From contig CANETF010000007.1 in the NCBI GenBank assembly GCA_947440575.1, positions 1-54,144 of the forward strand: DNA of 54,144 bases. Direction: 5' to 3'. Source of the stretch: Verrucomicrobiaceae bacterium. GTDB lineage: Bacteria; Verrucomicrobiota; Verrucomicrobiia; Verrucomicrobiales; Verrucomicrobiaceae. Positions 8,614-19,300 of the stretch are shown piece by piece; the stretch's first letter is position 1, and each line of letters opens with the position of its first letter. Under the pieces are notes generated by a model that was not told the origin of the DNA, did not search any database, and saw only the letters and a program-made list of their open reading frames with translations. The translations under genes and the position numbers were made by a program.

Positions 8614-11600
8614 ATGAAACCGAATATTCAACCTGTCGATCGCAAGTTTCAAAGGCGTCAGAGAGCCATTGCGTTGATCACCGTTTTGTCGGTGCTAGCG
8701 ATCATGACGATCATGGCGGTGGCGATGTTGACTTTGTCGATGAACGAGACGAAGTCGGCGAACAAGTATGCTGATGGAGAGAAAGCTTCAGCCTTGGCTG
8801 ACTCCGCTGTGAGTTTGGTCATGGGGCAAATTTGGGACGCGACTAAACAGCAAGCTGGAGCCGCAAGGGCAATATGGGCTTCGCAACCTGGGGCGATTCG
8901 ACGCTACAATTTGAACGGAGGCTTTCAAACGGGCTATAAATTGTATTCAACGGATACGATGGTGGTTAATGGAGGTGCAGAAGCGGCGATGATAGCTGAT
9001 GTGCCGCCGGCTGAGTGGGCGACGTTGCCTGGGAAGTGGGTAGACCTTAATGAGCCTGTCATCCGGCCCACGGTGGAGGGCGGAGCCGCGAATGAGGTTA
9101 TCTTTCCGATTATTGACCCGAGAGCCTTTTGTCAGAATCAACTGCAGGCAGATGGGTCTGCAGCACTCGGTAGTCTGAATGTGGAGGGATTTTGGTATGA
9201 CGAAGATTTTGCAGGAGCCAATCAGGCTGCCAATCCGCTGGACAATGAAGCTAGGCTTCCAATGCCTGTTCAGTGGTTATACTTGCTCAGGGATGGTACG
9301 ATTGGTTGGATGACTGGGAACGGAAATAGCTACCAGTTTGTATCTCAAGGAGGTGGGCAGCCATCCGAGGAGAATCCCATGGTAGGGAGAATTGCATTTT
9401 GGACGGATGACGAGTCGTGCAAGGTTAACATCAATACAGCAGGAGAGCCGACGCCTTGGTCCTTGCCGGTGACTTATCACCAGAGAGATTACCAATATGC
9501 GATGTTCCCGCCAACGCGTTACGAGTATCAACGTTATCCGGGCCATCCTGCTACGGTGGCGTTGAGTTCGGTTTTGTTCCCGTACACTGACTTTGATACC
9601 TACGGTCGAACGGCGCAGCAGAGGGCGTTCATTGTGGCACTGAAAGAGCGCATTTACGACATCATGCCAAAGATCAATAATGGCGGATCACAGGCGGGGA
9701 CTATTCCATTCTGGGTGCAATCTGATCCCAATTATTATGCGGGACCGTTAGCACTGACCCGTGTAGATATCGCCAATTCGATGAATGAACGGCTTTATGC
9801 GAGTATTGACGAGCTAACCTTTTCGCAATTGGTGGTGAGTGGCAATCGCCTGACTCAGAATTCAAGGCCAGGAGCGCTCCCTGTTTTTGGGATTGATGGA
9901 CGAAGCTATGTCAATGGTGGTGCTGCCGCACCGGTTATTCCTGAAAATCGAGTGATGGATCGGTTGCGCTTCTTTTTGACTGCGCATTCGCGAGCTCCGG
10001 AGGTGAATCTTCATGGAGGGCCACGGGTTGCGATTTGGCCAGTTGCGAATGAGGTATTGGGCCCTCAGTTCCGGACAGGATATGACAACGCCATCACCTT
10101 CTGCAGTTCATTGGGGGGGGCGGCTAATAGTTACATTTTTCGGCGTCAAGATTCGGACAGCATGAGAGTGGATGCTGAGATTCCAAGGAATGCTCAATTG
10201 TTGAACTACCTTTATACTTTGATGAATCGTCCCTATCCCTCGGGTGGGGCTGCTGCGGCCTCGTTTACTGCGAAGTTCGGGCCCCAGAACTCTGCACAAG
10301 TCCTAGTTGAAATTTTCGACTATATCCGCTCTACAAATCTGTATGATGGGGCTCTTGCTCCCAGTAGGAATGAGTTATTGAACAACAATCTCTATCGGTT
10401 GATCCTTCCTAATTCAACAGCGAACAGCGGAAACGGTGGGACTATTGTTAGTCACTTTGACCGGTTTGTGAAAAGGGACGAGTTGGAGAATGCTGGTGTG
10501 CGTAGGACATACACGAAAGACCGTGCGTCTAGCCGGAGAGTGCTAAGGGATGATGACAATAAGATCCGTGATGTGGAGGAGCTTACGAATACAGCGTTTC
10601 CCGGGCATGGCCAAGTTGTGCCAGCGAGAGCGACTATCGCGGGGCAGACCGTTCAGGGTTTTGGCCGATTTGTGACCTTATCCGAGATTGGGCTGCATTT
10701 TATTTGCACCGCTGATGGCACGCCTGATGATGGGTCCTGGGAGATACGGCAACCTGGGCAACCCAATCCGCCGGTCCCGGCGCCAGCGTGGCCGGTGATC
10801 GGTGGTCGAGTGCCGAATTATGGATCAATCTTTGATCCCTACAGCCCTGATTGCATCTACAGTGGGGGACGGACTTCTACGAGGCTATCTGACCGACGGC
10901 TAAGCCCGACGAACGATCACACGTCTGTGCTGACTTGGTCGCAAGTGAATGGAAGAGGGACTGGGGATATTGGAAATCGTCCTGCGCGTTGGTTTTCGAA
11001 TTTCCCGCCGTTGCGTCGGCGATTGGTGGGGGGGCTTTACGGTGTGCCGGCTGGAGCCGGAAGTGGCCCAAGGTCGACTGGGGCTCATCCTGGGTATGAT
11101 CCAAGGAACTGGAACTACACACTGGATCCTGATCGTCCTCTCCGTCCCGGGGAACGGCGTGTGCAGGGATCAATCGGGTTGGAGCTAACCGTTCCGGCCT
11201 CAGGTTACGTTGGGATTTTTCCTGAGTTCTGTGTTAAGATATCGGGTTTGGATAAGTTCCGGCTTCTAAATCCTGTGAATGAAAACGATACGAGACTGTT
11301 TAAAAGCGGAGATACAGTGGTGTTGCGGAGTGGTTCGGCCATGTTTAGTCCTGGCAATAACAATAACAACGGAGCTCGTGTGGTTGGAGGCAGTATCAGT
11401 CCAAGCAATATCTCGGAAGGTCGGCGCGCGAGAAAGGTGCGGTTGATGGAGGATGACGCAGGTCGCGCGGGTGTGCCGAATGGACCGACAGAAGATCCGA
11501 TGACGGGCAAGAGCTATTTTTACTCGAACTGTTTCGATCTTTTGACAGACTTCTTCACTGTGGGAGAGACCGAGATGAAGATTGGAGGCGGCAGTTTGAA

Positions 11601-13743
11601 CGTTGAATTGTATGCCGGGATGGACCCAAGCGATACTGACAAACTGGTGCAGGTCTTTGAGATTCCATGGCCATCACAGACGACTGTTCCGACGCCACAG
11701 TTGGTGGTGGTCGGAGTACCTGCGGAACGTTATCAGAATGCAAATGGGCAAGTTTACACGATCAATCGAGTCGAAGCTCCACACTGGTGGTCGTTTCACC
11801 GAGATGGGGCTTTAGGACGAGGAACACCAATGGATGATGGGAGAAGAAACAGTCATGGCGGACGGCTGTATGAATCTGGGGGTGGGCACAATGAAAGCCG
11901 TCGGGATCTGCCTCGGGATCATGAGTTGATTTGGGGGCAGCGTCCATCGGCCGGAACGGGATCATTAGGGAGGTATACGGATCTCTTGTTCCGACCTCAG
12001 CAACCAGAGAGAACACCTGGGGTAGGCGCTTCAGGTTACATTTCGCCGGACGTTCAGCGGCCTTATGGTCAGGATAGTGTATTCAGTATGGTCGTGAAGC
12101 ATGGGGATACTCGCTTGACCGCGTGCCTTCCCGTGGTGGGCCCTGAGCATTGGACGACGCACCCACGATTTGGAGTTACTGGTCAGTATATGGCGCATAG
12201 CTTTGTTCGACACAATAGCAACGCTGAGGCTGGATTTTCGACAGGTGAGGCAAGCAGTGCCACACGACTGGTGCCGTTTGCACCCTACGGAGACGCTGTC
12301 CGACCTGACTTGGCAGCAACACGAGAGGCCGCCGCAGCACAGGCATTTGGAGATTTCGATCAGGGTGTGGGGCCGCTTAGGGATGGGGCGTGGATTAACA
12401 AAGCTGACGAAGGAAATACTGGAGTGGCGGCCGATGACAACAAGTATGGTTCGAGCGGTTCAGAAGTCAGACGGATTGCGACGGCATACTTTGATGACAA
12501 TTTCATTTCTTCGGAATCTGGAGAGGCCTTTATGTCACCCAATCGCATGATCTCGTCGGCTGTGCTGTTTGGTTCCCTGCCTGCGGCCGTTCACAACGAT
12601 GGGGCAACTGGCAGAACGCCATGGCGAACGCTGCTGTTCCGTCCATTCACCGCGCCACCTGGAGGCGGAGGGGCGCAGGGTCACCCTGGGTCGCCGGGTT
12701 ATGGGGTGCCAACACAGTTCAACGGGGTCAATCCTGCGGACCATTACCTGCTAGATCTGTTCTGGATGCCGGTGGTTGAGCCATACGCGATCAGCGAACC
12801 GCTTTCAACGGCTGGCAAGATCAATTTGAATTACCAGATGCTACCGTTCCACAACTACATTACCCGGGCGACTGGATTGCATGCGGCGCTCAAGGGTGAA
12901 ATGTTGACTGCGATTCCCACGGCAGATGCAGGCACGTACAAGCGGAATCCTACCGGCGCGCAAAGCATGTTGCAGGTTCAAGCTGAGTTTGGTCCGTATT
13001 GGGAATATGCGAAATGGTCGGAAGACCCCGCCTATGCAGCTCAGCGATACCAAACAGATTTTGACAGAAATCATCAGGTGAAGCTTTGGCATCGAAAGAT
13101 CGAGGTAGAAAAGCGAGTGGCTGGTGCGGTGCAAGGCACCCTGGCGCAGTTCCAAAATCGCTTCAATTTCGCCATGGCCACCTCTTCGCCGGGTCCAACA
13201 CAGGGGTTGTTTCGCACGGCCAGCCAAATTTGCGAGGTGCATTTGATGCCGCAAACAATCGGAGGTACAGCGCCGCCTAATGCATTGGACGGACCTGCCG
13301 CTCCACCACCAACGGATGGGTCAGACCCTGGGGCAGGTGGGGGTGGTGGGCAGCGGCCAGGAGGGGGTGGGGGCGCTGGACGTTCGTATCAGCCTGAGGC
13401 TATGGAAAACTTCTGGCAGGCGAGGGCCATCACTGGTGACAATACCAAGGAACGTGTTTATGCCAGTCTTTATCCGAAGTTGACAACTCAAAGTAACACC
13501 TTTCGGGTTCACTATCGCGTGCAGGTTATTCGGAAAGCTCGTTCTGTGAATCCAAACACATTTGATCCGAGAGCGGACACCGTGGCGAGTGATCAGAGAG
13601 GTTCAGTTTTGATTGAACGGCGAATTGACCCGAGAAATCCGCTCATTCCGGACTACGCGGCAGTTCCGGGAGCAATGGACGGAAATCCTCTGGATAATTT
13701 TTACAAATTCAGAGTGTTGGAGCAGAAGCGTTTTAACCCCTAG
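8614..13743 (+). CDS. Verru_Chthon cassette protein A (giant GspK-like pseudopilin)
   Basis: A 1709-residue protein matching the A member of the Verrucomicrobium/Chthoniobacter four-gene cassette. The N terminus has a basic leader ending RKFQRRQRA and a pilin-like hydrophobic helix IALITVLSVLAIMTIMAVAM (about residues 15-34). Glu at +5 is absent, as in GspK-type minor pseudopilins. At residues 271-276 there is VNINTA, recalling the NxNTA motif of GspK; a second KINLN motif lies near residue 1402. The body is rich in Tyr, Pro, Arg and Gly and probably extracellular or periplasmic. A Gly/Pro linker (residues ~1560-1590) precedes a C-terminal domain. I prefer the ATG at 8614 over an in-frame GTG at 8560. 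The next gene starts 18 bp after the stop. It lacks any sorting or anchoring signal apart from the N-terminal helix. Confidence 0.85.
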   Translation: MKPNIQPVDRKFQRRQRAIALITVLSVLAIMTIMAVAMLTLSMNETKSANKYADGEKASALADSAVSLVMGQIWDATKQQAGAARAIWASQPGAIRRYNLNGGFQTGYKLYSTDTMVVNGGAEAAMIADVPPAEWATLPGKWVDLNEPVIRPTVEGGAANEVIFPIIDPRAFCQNQLQADGSAALGSLNVEGFWYDEDFAGANQAANPLDNEARLPMPVQWLYLLRDGTIGWMTGNGNSYQFVSQGGGQPSEENPMVGRIAFWTDDESCKVNINTAGEPTPWSLPVTYHQRDYQYAMFPPTRYEYQRYPGHPATVALSSVLFPYTDFDTYGRTAQQRAFIVALKERIYDIMPKINNGGSQAGTIPFWVQSDPNYYAGPLALTRVDIANSMNERLYASIDELTFSQLVVSGNRLTQNSRPGALPVFGIDGRSYVNGGAAAPVIPENRVMDRLRFFLTAHSRAPEVNLHGGPRVAIWPVANEVLGPQFRTGYDNAITFCSSLGGAANSYIFRRQDSDSMRVDAEIPRNAQLLNYLYTLMNRPYPSGGAAAASFTAKFGPQNSAQVLVEIFDYIRSTNLYDGALAPSRNELLNNNLYRLILPNSTANSGNGGTIVSHFDRFVKRDELENAGVRRTYTKDRASSRRVLRDDDNKIRDVEELTNTAFPGHGQVVPARATIAGQTVQGFGRFVTLSEIGLHFICTADGTPDDGSWEIRQPGQPNPPVPAPAWPVIGGRVPNYGSIFDPYSPDCIYSGGRTSTRLSDRRLSPTNDHTSVLTWSQVNGRGTGDIGNRPARWFSNFPPLRRRLVGGLYGVPAGAGSGPRSTGAHPGYDPRNWNYTLDPDRPLRPGERRVQGSIGLELTVPASGYVGIFPEFCVKISGLDKFRLLNPVNENDTRLFKSGDTVVLRSGSAMFSPGNNNNNGARVVGGSISPSNISEGRRARKVRLMEDDAGRAGVPNGPTEDPMTGKSYFYSNCFDLLTDFFTVGETEMKIGGGSLNVELYAGMDPSDTDKLVQVFEIPWPSQTTVPTPQLVVVGVPAERYQNANGQVYTINRVEAPHWWSFHRDGALGRGTPMDDGRRNSHGGRLYESGGGHNESRRDLPRDHELIWGQRPSAGTGSLGRYTDLLFRPQQPERTPGVGASGYISPDVQRPYGQDSVFSMVVKHGDTRLTACLPVVGPEHWTTHPRFGVTGQYMAHSFVRHNSNAEAGFSTGEASSATRLVPFAPYGDAVRPDLAATREAAAAQAFGDFDQGVGPLRDGAWINKADEGNTGVAADDNKYGSSGSEVRRIATAYFDDNFISSESGEAFMSPNRMISSAVLFGSLPAAVHNDGATGRTPWRTLLFRPFTAPPGGGGAQGHPGSPGYGVPTQFNGVNPADHYLLDLFWMPVVEPYAISEPLSTAGKINLNYQMLPFHNYITRATGLHAALKGEMLTAIPTADAGTYKRNPTGAQSMLQVQAEFGPYWEYAKWSEDPAYAAQRYQTDFDRNHQVKLWHRKIEVEKRVAGAVQGTLAQFQNRFNFAMATSSPGPTQGLFRTASQICEVHLMPQTIGGTAPPNALDGPAAPPPTDGSDPGAGGGGGQRPGGGGGAGRSYQPEAMENFWQARAITGDNTKERVYASLYPKLTTQSNTFRVHYRVQVIRKARSVNPNTFDPRADTVASDQRGSVLIERRIDPRNPLIPDYAAVPGAMDGNPLDNFYKFRVLEQKRFNP

Positions 13744-13761
13744 TTCTGAGGAACTCAACTT

Positions 13762-14322
13762 ATGAAAACCAACAAGTGGACACGGGTTCATGCCTTTTCA
13801 GGACCGGGTATTAGGCAAGGCTTTAGTTTAGTGGAGGTGGCAATGGCGACCGCTATCGCCGCCTTGGGGATCGTTGTTATTTTGGGGATTATTCCTGGGG
13901 GATTGGAGTCCATCCGCAAGGCAGGTAATACTTCAGCTGAAGCCAGGATTGTTGCTCAGATTGCGGGCGAGGTTCAGATTTCTGACTGGCTGGGAGGTGC
14001 GACAGGAGGGATACCCGACAACCCGACCAACATGGCGGGTCTAGTCGCATTAACGAACAAGAGGTGGTTTTTTGATGATCAGGCGGCGCCGTTAGATGAA
14101 AGTGCAAGCAACTTGGATGTCAGTTTGAGTTATGTGGCGAGGGTGCGGTTTTCGGATACAAACGGAGGACGTGTTGTGGCACCAGGTGGAGCGGATATGA
14201 CAAGTACTGCGGCACTCGTTATTGAACTGGCTGCGGTTCCTCTGCAGGATTTCAATTTTGATGATCGGAATGTTTTGGGGCAGATCAGCGCTCATCCTAT
14301 CATCGTGACCCGACAGTTTTAA
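13762..14322 (+). CDS. Verru_Chthon cassette protein B (pseudopilin)
   Basis: A 186-residue protein with a classical prepilin N terminus: basic leader, IRQG before the cleavage point, then FSLVEVAMATAIAALGIVVI with Glu at +5. The remaining ~150 residues form a small globular head with no named fold visible. It follows gene A by 18 bp and precedes C by 5 bp, so the four genes form one operon. By size and order it would correspond to a GspI-like minor pseudopilin. The family is the B member of the Verru_Chthon cassette; the role in a fibre or tip complex is inferred from the N terminus only. Confidence 0.85.
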   Translation: MKTNKWTRVHAFSGPGIRQGFSLVEVAMATAIAALGIVVILGIIPGGLESIRKAGNTSAEARIVAQIAGEVQISDWLGGATGGIPDNPTNMAGLVALTNKRWFFDDQAAPLDESASNLDVSLSYVARVRFSDTNGGRVVAPGGADMTSTAALVIELAAVPLQDFNFDDRNVLGQISAHPIIVTRQF

Positions 14323-14327
14323 GACTC

Positions 14328-15464
14328 ATGAAATTTTTTCCTGCATTTGTAGATCCCAGAGAAGGGCAGTATAAATCCTCTCGTAGCTGGGTTAGTCGGG
14401 GCTTTTCCCTTGTTGAGGTGATGGTGGCCATGGCCATTTTGTCGGTATTGATGCTCATCATCTCGCAAATGCTTGGGCAGATGCAAAGGACGTGGTCATC
14501 ATCAGTCAGTAAGTTGTCCCACTTTAGGGATGGACGCCGAGTATTTGACGTGATGAAGCGAAATCTGTCGCAAGCGACTCTAAACACCTATTTGAGATAT
14601 CTTTATACGGCGGGCGGTGCCAATCCCTTCACTCCGTTTGCGTCTGGCGCCCAGGCTGCTGAGGTTCCAGGAGTCGTCCCAAATCAGTATGTGAGATTCT
14701 CAGAGTTGCAATTTATCTGCGGTCCGTCACAGCAGGTCATTCCGGGTGCGAGGGGAGCATCAAATCCTGGGCACGCGTTATTTTTCTATGCACCGTTGGG
14801 GTTTTCATCCACTCAGTCTCACTTGCCTAGTTCGTTGAATGGAAGGGGTTACTTCGTTGAATTTGGCGGCGACGGTTCATTCCGCCCACCGTTCTTACAG
14901 GGCCGAGTGGAGGAGCGGTTCCGATATCGACTGATGGAATATCTGCTGCCAACTGAAAACATTACCGTTTACGACAATTCGGTTCCTTTTGCTACCTATC
15001 TCGCTAGTTTTACCCAGTGGGCAGAGGGTCCTGTGCAAGCTTGGTCAAGGCCGGTTGCGGACAACATTGTAGGGTTATTTGTGTCTCCTAAGTCGCCGAC
15101 AACCGCGCTGGGTGGCGGAGCTGGGGATGGCCGTTCGCTGGTAGCGCCGAATTACTTTTATAACTCCGCAGATCCGGCGTTTCTTAGCGGTGGTGGGCAG
15201 CCCATTACTTCCCACCAACTGCCCCCAGCCGTGGAGTTGGTGATGGTTGTGATTGATGAGCAGTCGGCGGTGGACTTGGCGAGGCGTGAGGGAAGTGGTT
15301 CGTCGTTGAATTTGGACTCGCTGGGTGTTTTTGCTGGGAACGCGAGTGAGACGGGTTTCCGGCAAGATTTAGATAGACTGCAGCAGTTCATGAATAGCCA
15401 GAAAGTTAACTTCAGGGTCTTTACGTCGACAGTCGCGCTTCGGAATTCCCGGTGGAACGGGTAG
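14328..15464 (+). CDS. Verru_Chthon cassette protein C (pseudopilin)
   Basis: A 378-residue protein with a prepilin-type leader (WVSRG, then FSLVEVMVAMAILSVLMLII, Glu at +5). The post-helix region QMLGQMQRTWSSSVSKLSHFRDGRRVFDVMKRNLSQATLN continues as a long amphipathic helix, as in GspJ-like pseudopilins. The C-terminal part ends VELVMVVIDEQSAVDLARREG and FRVFTSTVALRNSRW, a strand pattern also common near the end of PilW/GspJ-like proteins. Starts 5 bp after gene B and ends 27 bp before D. This is cassette member C by gene order and N-terminal pattern. Confidence 0.85.
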   Translation: MKFFPAFVDPREGQYKSSRSWVSRGFSLVEVMVAMAILSVLMLIISQMLGQMQRTWSSSVSKLSHFRDGRRVFDVMKRNLSQATLNTYLRYLYTAGGANPFTPFASGAQAAEVPGVVPNQYVRFSELQFICGPSQQVIPGARGASNPGHALFFYAPLGFSSTQSHLPSSLNGRGYFVEFGGDGSFRPPFLQGRVEERFRYRLMEYLLPTENITVYDNSVPFATYLASFTQWAEGPVQAWSRPVADNIVGLFVSPKSPTTALGGGAGDGRSLVAPNYFYNSADPAFLSGGGQPITSHQLPPAVELVMVVIDEQSAVDLARREGSGSSLNLDSLGVFAGNASETGFRQDLDRLQQFMNSQKVNFRVFTSTVALRNSRWNG

Positions 15465-15491
15465 GTAGACGAAAATTTCAGATTTCAGACT

Positions 15492-16214
15492 ATGAAGAAT
15501 TCCATTTCGTTTTTAAACTCGCTCAGGCGACAGGCCTTCACCATGATTGAGATGCTTGCTGTCATCCTAATCGTTGCCATTCTTGCCGGCTCAGCCACGT
15601 TCTACATCGCTGATACCATGTCCGCACTTCGGATGACGATGACAGGAGAACAACTACTGTCGATCTTTTCTTCAGCGCAGCAAACGGCCTCTTCAGAAGG
15701 ACGAGTTGTAGAATTGAGATTTGTGAAATACCAAGATGCAAGCAAGCCTGGTTCATTGCCACTTTTTCGTTCGGTCGTTTTGTTGAGACACTATCAGGCG
15801 GGTGAATCGAGTCCTGATCCTGCCGATCAAGGAGCTCCATTAACGGCCCCTTTGTCGATTGTTTCTGGAGACCGAGTTGACGCTGCCTCTGGAATTGTCT
15901 TTTCCCAGGACAGGTCGATGTCGTCACTGCTGGCAGGATCTGGAGCTTCTTCGACCGGAGGGAATGCCGGAATGGTGAAGGTCAAGGGAAGTGATGGACA
16001 ATTTCGGGAATGGACTTTCCCACATCGGATCGCTGAGTCTGTGTCAGTTTACATACGTCCGGATGGGACAACCAACTTGGATCCATCGCAGCGGTGGTTT
16101 GTGACGGCATTGTATGAGCGATCCGAGGAAGCGAGCGATAAGGCGTCGGTAAAGAACTTCTATTGCGTTCAGATAGACCCTGCGAACAGCCGGATCGTCT
16201 CCTATCGACCTTAA
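15492..16214 (+). CDS. Verru_Chthon cassette protein D (GspH-like pseudopilin)
   Basis: A 240-residue protein with N-terminal RRQA then FTMIEMLAVILIVAILAGSA. Glu at +5 is present, but the residue before the predicted cleavage point is Ala, not the usual Gly. The hydrophobic helix is followed by a GspH/FimT-like segment MTGEQLLSIFSSAQQTASSEGRVVELRF, in which the mature helix leads into a strand. It is the last gene of the cassette; 176 bp separate it from the giant secreted protein downstream. No strong terminator is visible there, so read-through into the giant gene is possible. Confidence 0.85.
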   Translation: MKNSISFLNSLRRQAFTMIEMLAVILIVAILAGSATFYIADTMSALRMTMTGEQLLSIFSSAQQTASSEGRVVELRFVKYQDASKPGSLPLFRSVVLLRHYQAGESSPDPADQGAPLTAPLSIVSGDRVDAASGIVFSQDRSMSSLLAGSGASSTGGNAGMVKVKGSDGQFREWTFPHRIAESVSVYIRPDGTTNLDPSQRWFVTALYERSEEASDKASVKNFYCVQIDPANSRIVSYRP

Positions 16215-16276
16215 TATTGTTTGTTTGTTCGTTTGGTGTGAACCGATGAGGTTGAAAGGAAAATGAGTTCAGGAAA

Positions 16277-16289
16277 TGCCTGCCAGGCA
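16277..16289. promoter_or_regulatory. Short perfect inverted repeat between cassette gene D and the giant gene
   Basis: TGCCT and AGGCA form a perfect inverted repeat with a GCC centre in the 176-bp gap before the 3719-residue gene. It shares the TGCC...GGCA core with the repeat at 8550-8566, but with different spacing. No T-tract follows, so it is not a simple terminator. Either a regulator site or chance. Confidence 0.2.
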
Positions 16290-16390
16290 AGTTGGAATGT
16301 CGCTTTGTAGACTTGTACCTGCCCTCCATCAAATATCGTCAAAAATAAATTGAACAAAGCCCCCGACCCGATGGGTCCAAATCATTAGCC

Positions 16391-19300
16391 ATGAAAAGTT
16401 CTTTTGTCCCCCGAAGCGTTGTACTAGTGGTAGGCTGGTCCACGATGGCATTGTCCGTCCGAGGTCAGAATCAGTGGCAACCGGGGGCACTAGGCAACTG
16501 GAGTACAGCTGCTAGATGGAGCGTCGGGGTACCCAATGGTCTGGCGGGGCGTGCCGACTTCAACGTCAACCCAAGCAATGGTGTCAATCAGGTGATCAAC
16601 CTCGATTTGAACGTGAATTTGAATTTGATGAATATTGGGGAAACGGACGACAGTAATGAACTCCAGACCTATACGATTCAGGCGGTGAACAATCAGACCA
16701 TTACCTTTAACAACGGAGCTTCCATTTTCAATCCGATATTGACCAAGACAGGGGGAGCGCGGGATGTGATTGATGCGTTAGTCATTGCCGCGGAATCTAC
16801 CGATTTCGCGATCAATGCTGGAGTTCTTCAGGTAGGGGGTCCGAATGCATCATCCGGGCTGAACATTGGACTGGGCTCCGGCGATTTGAAGTTACTGACC
16901 AAGACAGGAGGCGGGACTCTGGATCTGACGGGAACAAATAGCATCCTAGCAGATGGAGCCTTCGAGGCGAGGGCGGGCACAACCATCTTCAATGGTCTGG
17001 TCAATCGATTGGGAGGTAACATTGGAATCCTTGGTGGCAACGTGAATTTCTTGCGAAGTGGTGGGGCTTACAGTTTCACCGCGGCAACAGCCATCACAAA
17101 AGATGGCGGGGGATCGATCACGTTTGGCCCGGATTCGGGCTCGACTAATTTTTTGATGGGAGGGGATTTAGAGGTCTTGAATGGAACAGTCAACATCGGA
17201 CGCGATGGGGGGGCGGCTCAAATGACGATGGGTGCGGGCAATTTGCAGGTAAGCAGAGGAACGGTGCGTTTGCAGAATGGGAACAATACGGGTGGAGTGA
17301 CAAACCTTGTTGGAGGCGGGCTAGTTCCTTTGTCCAGCACGCTAGTTGCAGGGAACATAGTTGACCTACCAAGCACGGCTGGTTTGCACGTTGGAATGAG
17401 GGTTTTTGGCCCCGGGCTACCGTCTGGTGCGACCATCACGACTGTGAATGCGGGTTCGATCGAATTGAGTTCGGCACCGCAAGCTGGGAGTAACATGGTC
17501 TTTATGGCGGCGCAAGGAAGGCAGGGCGTCGTCGCGACTGGAGGTCCCGGCGGCACGACGGTCACGATTCCTTCCGGAACTGGGGGATACGCAGTGGGCA
17601 TGGTGCTGAGTGGCGTTGGGGTGCCTGCAGGGGCCGTCATTACCGCGGTCAATCCAGGCTCGATAGAAATTTCGGCACCACTTACGGCTGCTGTGTCGAC
17701 GGTAAGTGCTTTAGCCAGATCGGACATTTCCATGACGGGTGGAACCATAGAAATGTTCCAAACAGGCAATGCAGAAGGAACGGTGAATGTGGATGCTTCC
17801 GTCGGACTTTCCCTGGCGCAGACAGAGATTTCAAACAGTGTTGGTGGAACCGTTACGGCAGGAAGTGCGGTGGTTTCAGTCGACTCGTCGGCGGGGCTGG
17901 CGGCTGGTATGCTTATTGAGGGACCGGGCATCGCTCCGGGTACGACTATCGCGGGAGTCAACGTGGCGGGACCCAATACGATTACACTGAGCTTGCCTCC
18001 GACTGGATCTGGTGCCGGGGCTCTTACAGTATCGCTGCTAAGCACCTTCAACATTTCTGACAATCGCGGGGCAATCCAGAATCACACGCTCTTCTCCATG
18101 AATAGCGGTTCGGACTTCAGCATATTGCGCTCCAACGCTAATGCTTCGGGACTTACGGTGGGGAACAGCTCGGCGAGTAATGACGTATTCAATGCAACTG
18201 TGAACTTTTCAGGGTCGACTAGTCGGCTGACTAAAGTGGGTGGCAATACCCTGACTCTGGGAGGCCTAGGCGCGAACACCAATTTGCGGGTGACGGTGAA
18301 TGGTGGCAGCTTGATCCTTAACAAGACGAGTGCTCCAAATACCAACGCGATCTCAGGACCCTCGGTTGTTGGTGATGTGGACGCTGACATTGAAACGATT
18401 CGGATTCAGGGTAGTTCGCTGGTTTCTTCGCCTGGGCTGACGAATTTCAATGATCAGATCAGCAGGGGATCGGATATGACTGTTAATGCGACAGGGGTTT
18501 TGGATCTGAATGGGTTTTCGGAAGGGTTTAACCAGTTGATTGGGGCGGCGGCGGGAGGTTTGGTTACTAACACGGCGACTGGGACACTGGCACGACTGAC
18601 GATTGGGGAAAACAATGGAGGGTCGACCTTTTTGGGGTCAATCAATGCGGGTGCAGCTGGATTGGGGCAGCTTGAGCTCTACAAGGCGGGCACCGGGACG
18701 ATTGTCCTGAATGGGGCCCACGATTATACCGGGGCGACGGTGGTAGGTGGCGGCACCTTGACCTTGGGTGGTACAGGCGGCGCGATTTTGGGGACAGGTT
18801 CGATTACGCTAGACGGAGGGACTTTGTTGCTTAACAACGCCACGAACAATAACACGAATCGGCTACCAAACTCTTCGATCACCCTGTCGAAGGGTGGTGT
18901 TTTGTCGGTGAATAACAATAGTGGTGCGGTCAATGTGGACGAGGTGGTCGGTGCGCTGACGGTGAGTTCGGGTGTTGGCGCTGTAAGGTTGAACCGGACC
19001 AATAATGTGAACAACATTACGCGAGTGAGTCTTGGAAGTTTGAGCGTGACGAATGGGGCCCATTTGGTGGTGTCTGAGCAGAGCCCTGTTACGTTCTCCG
19101 GATTTGCTACGAGTTTGGTTAACGCGAGTTCAGTAAATTCTCAGGTCACCGTCGGGGTGGTGCCAACCTTGCTTGGTGGTGGAGGGGCGGGAGGGACTTC
19201 GACGATCAGTGTGATTCCTGGTGCCTTCGGCGGAGTGAAAGGCGGAGCGACGGGCGACTTTCTGACGGTGCAGAATCTGCTGGGTGCAAACTACATTCGT

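Noticed and set aside
17218..18063. Long minus-strand frame (281 residues) opposite the giant protein
   Set aside because: Shadow of a repeat-rich, codon-biased plus-strand gene: low complexity, rich in Pro, Val, Ala and Thr, no family pattern. The same applies to the frames at 20699-21217 and 21317-22003.
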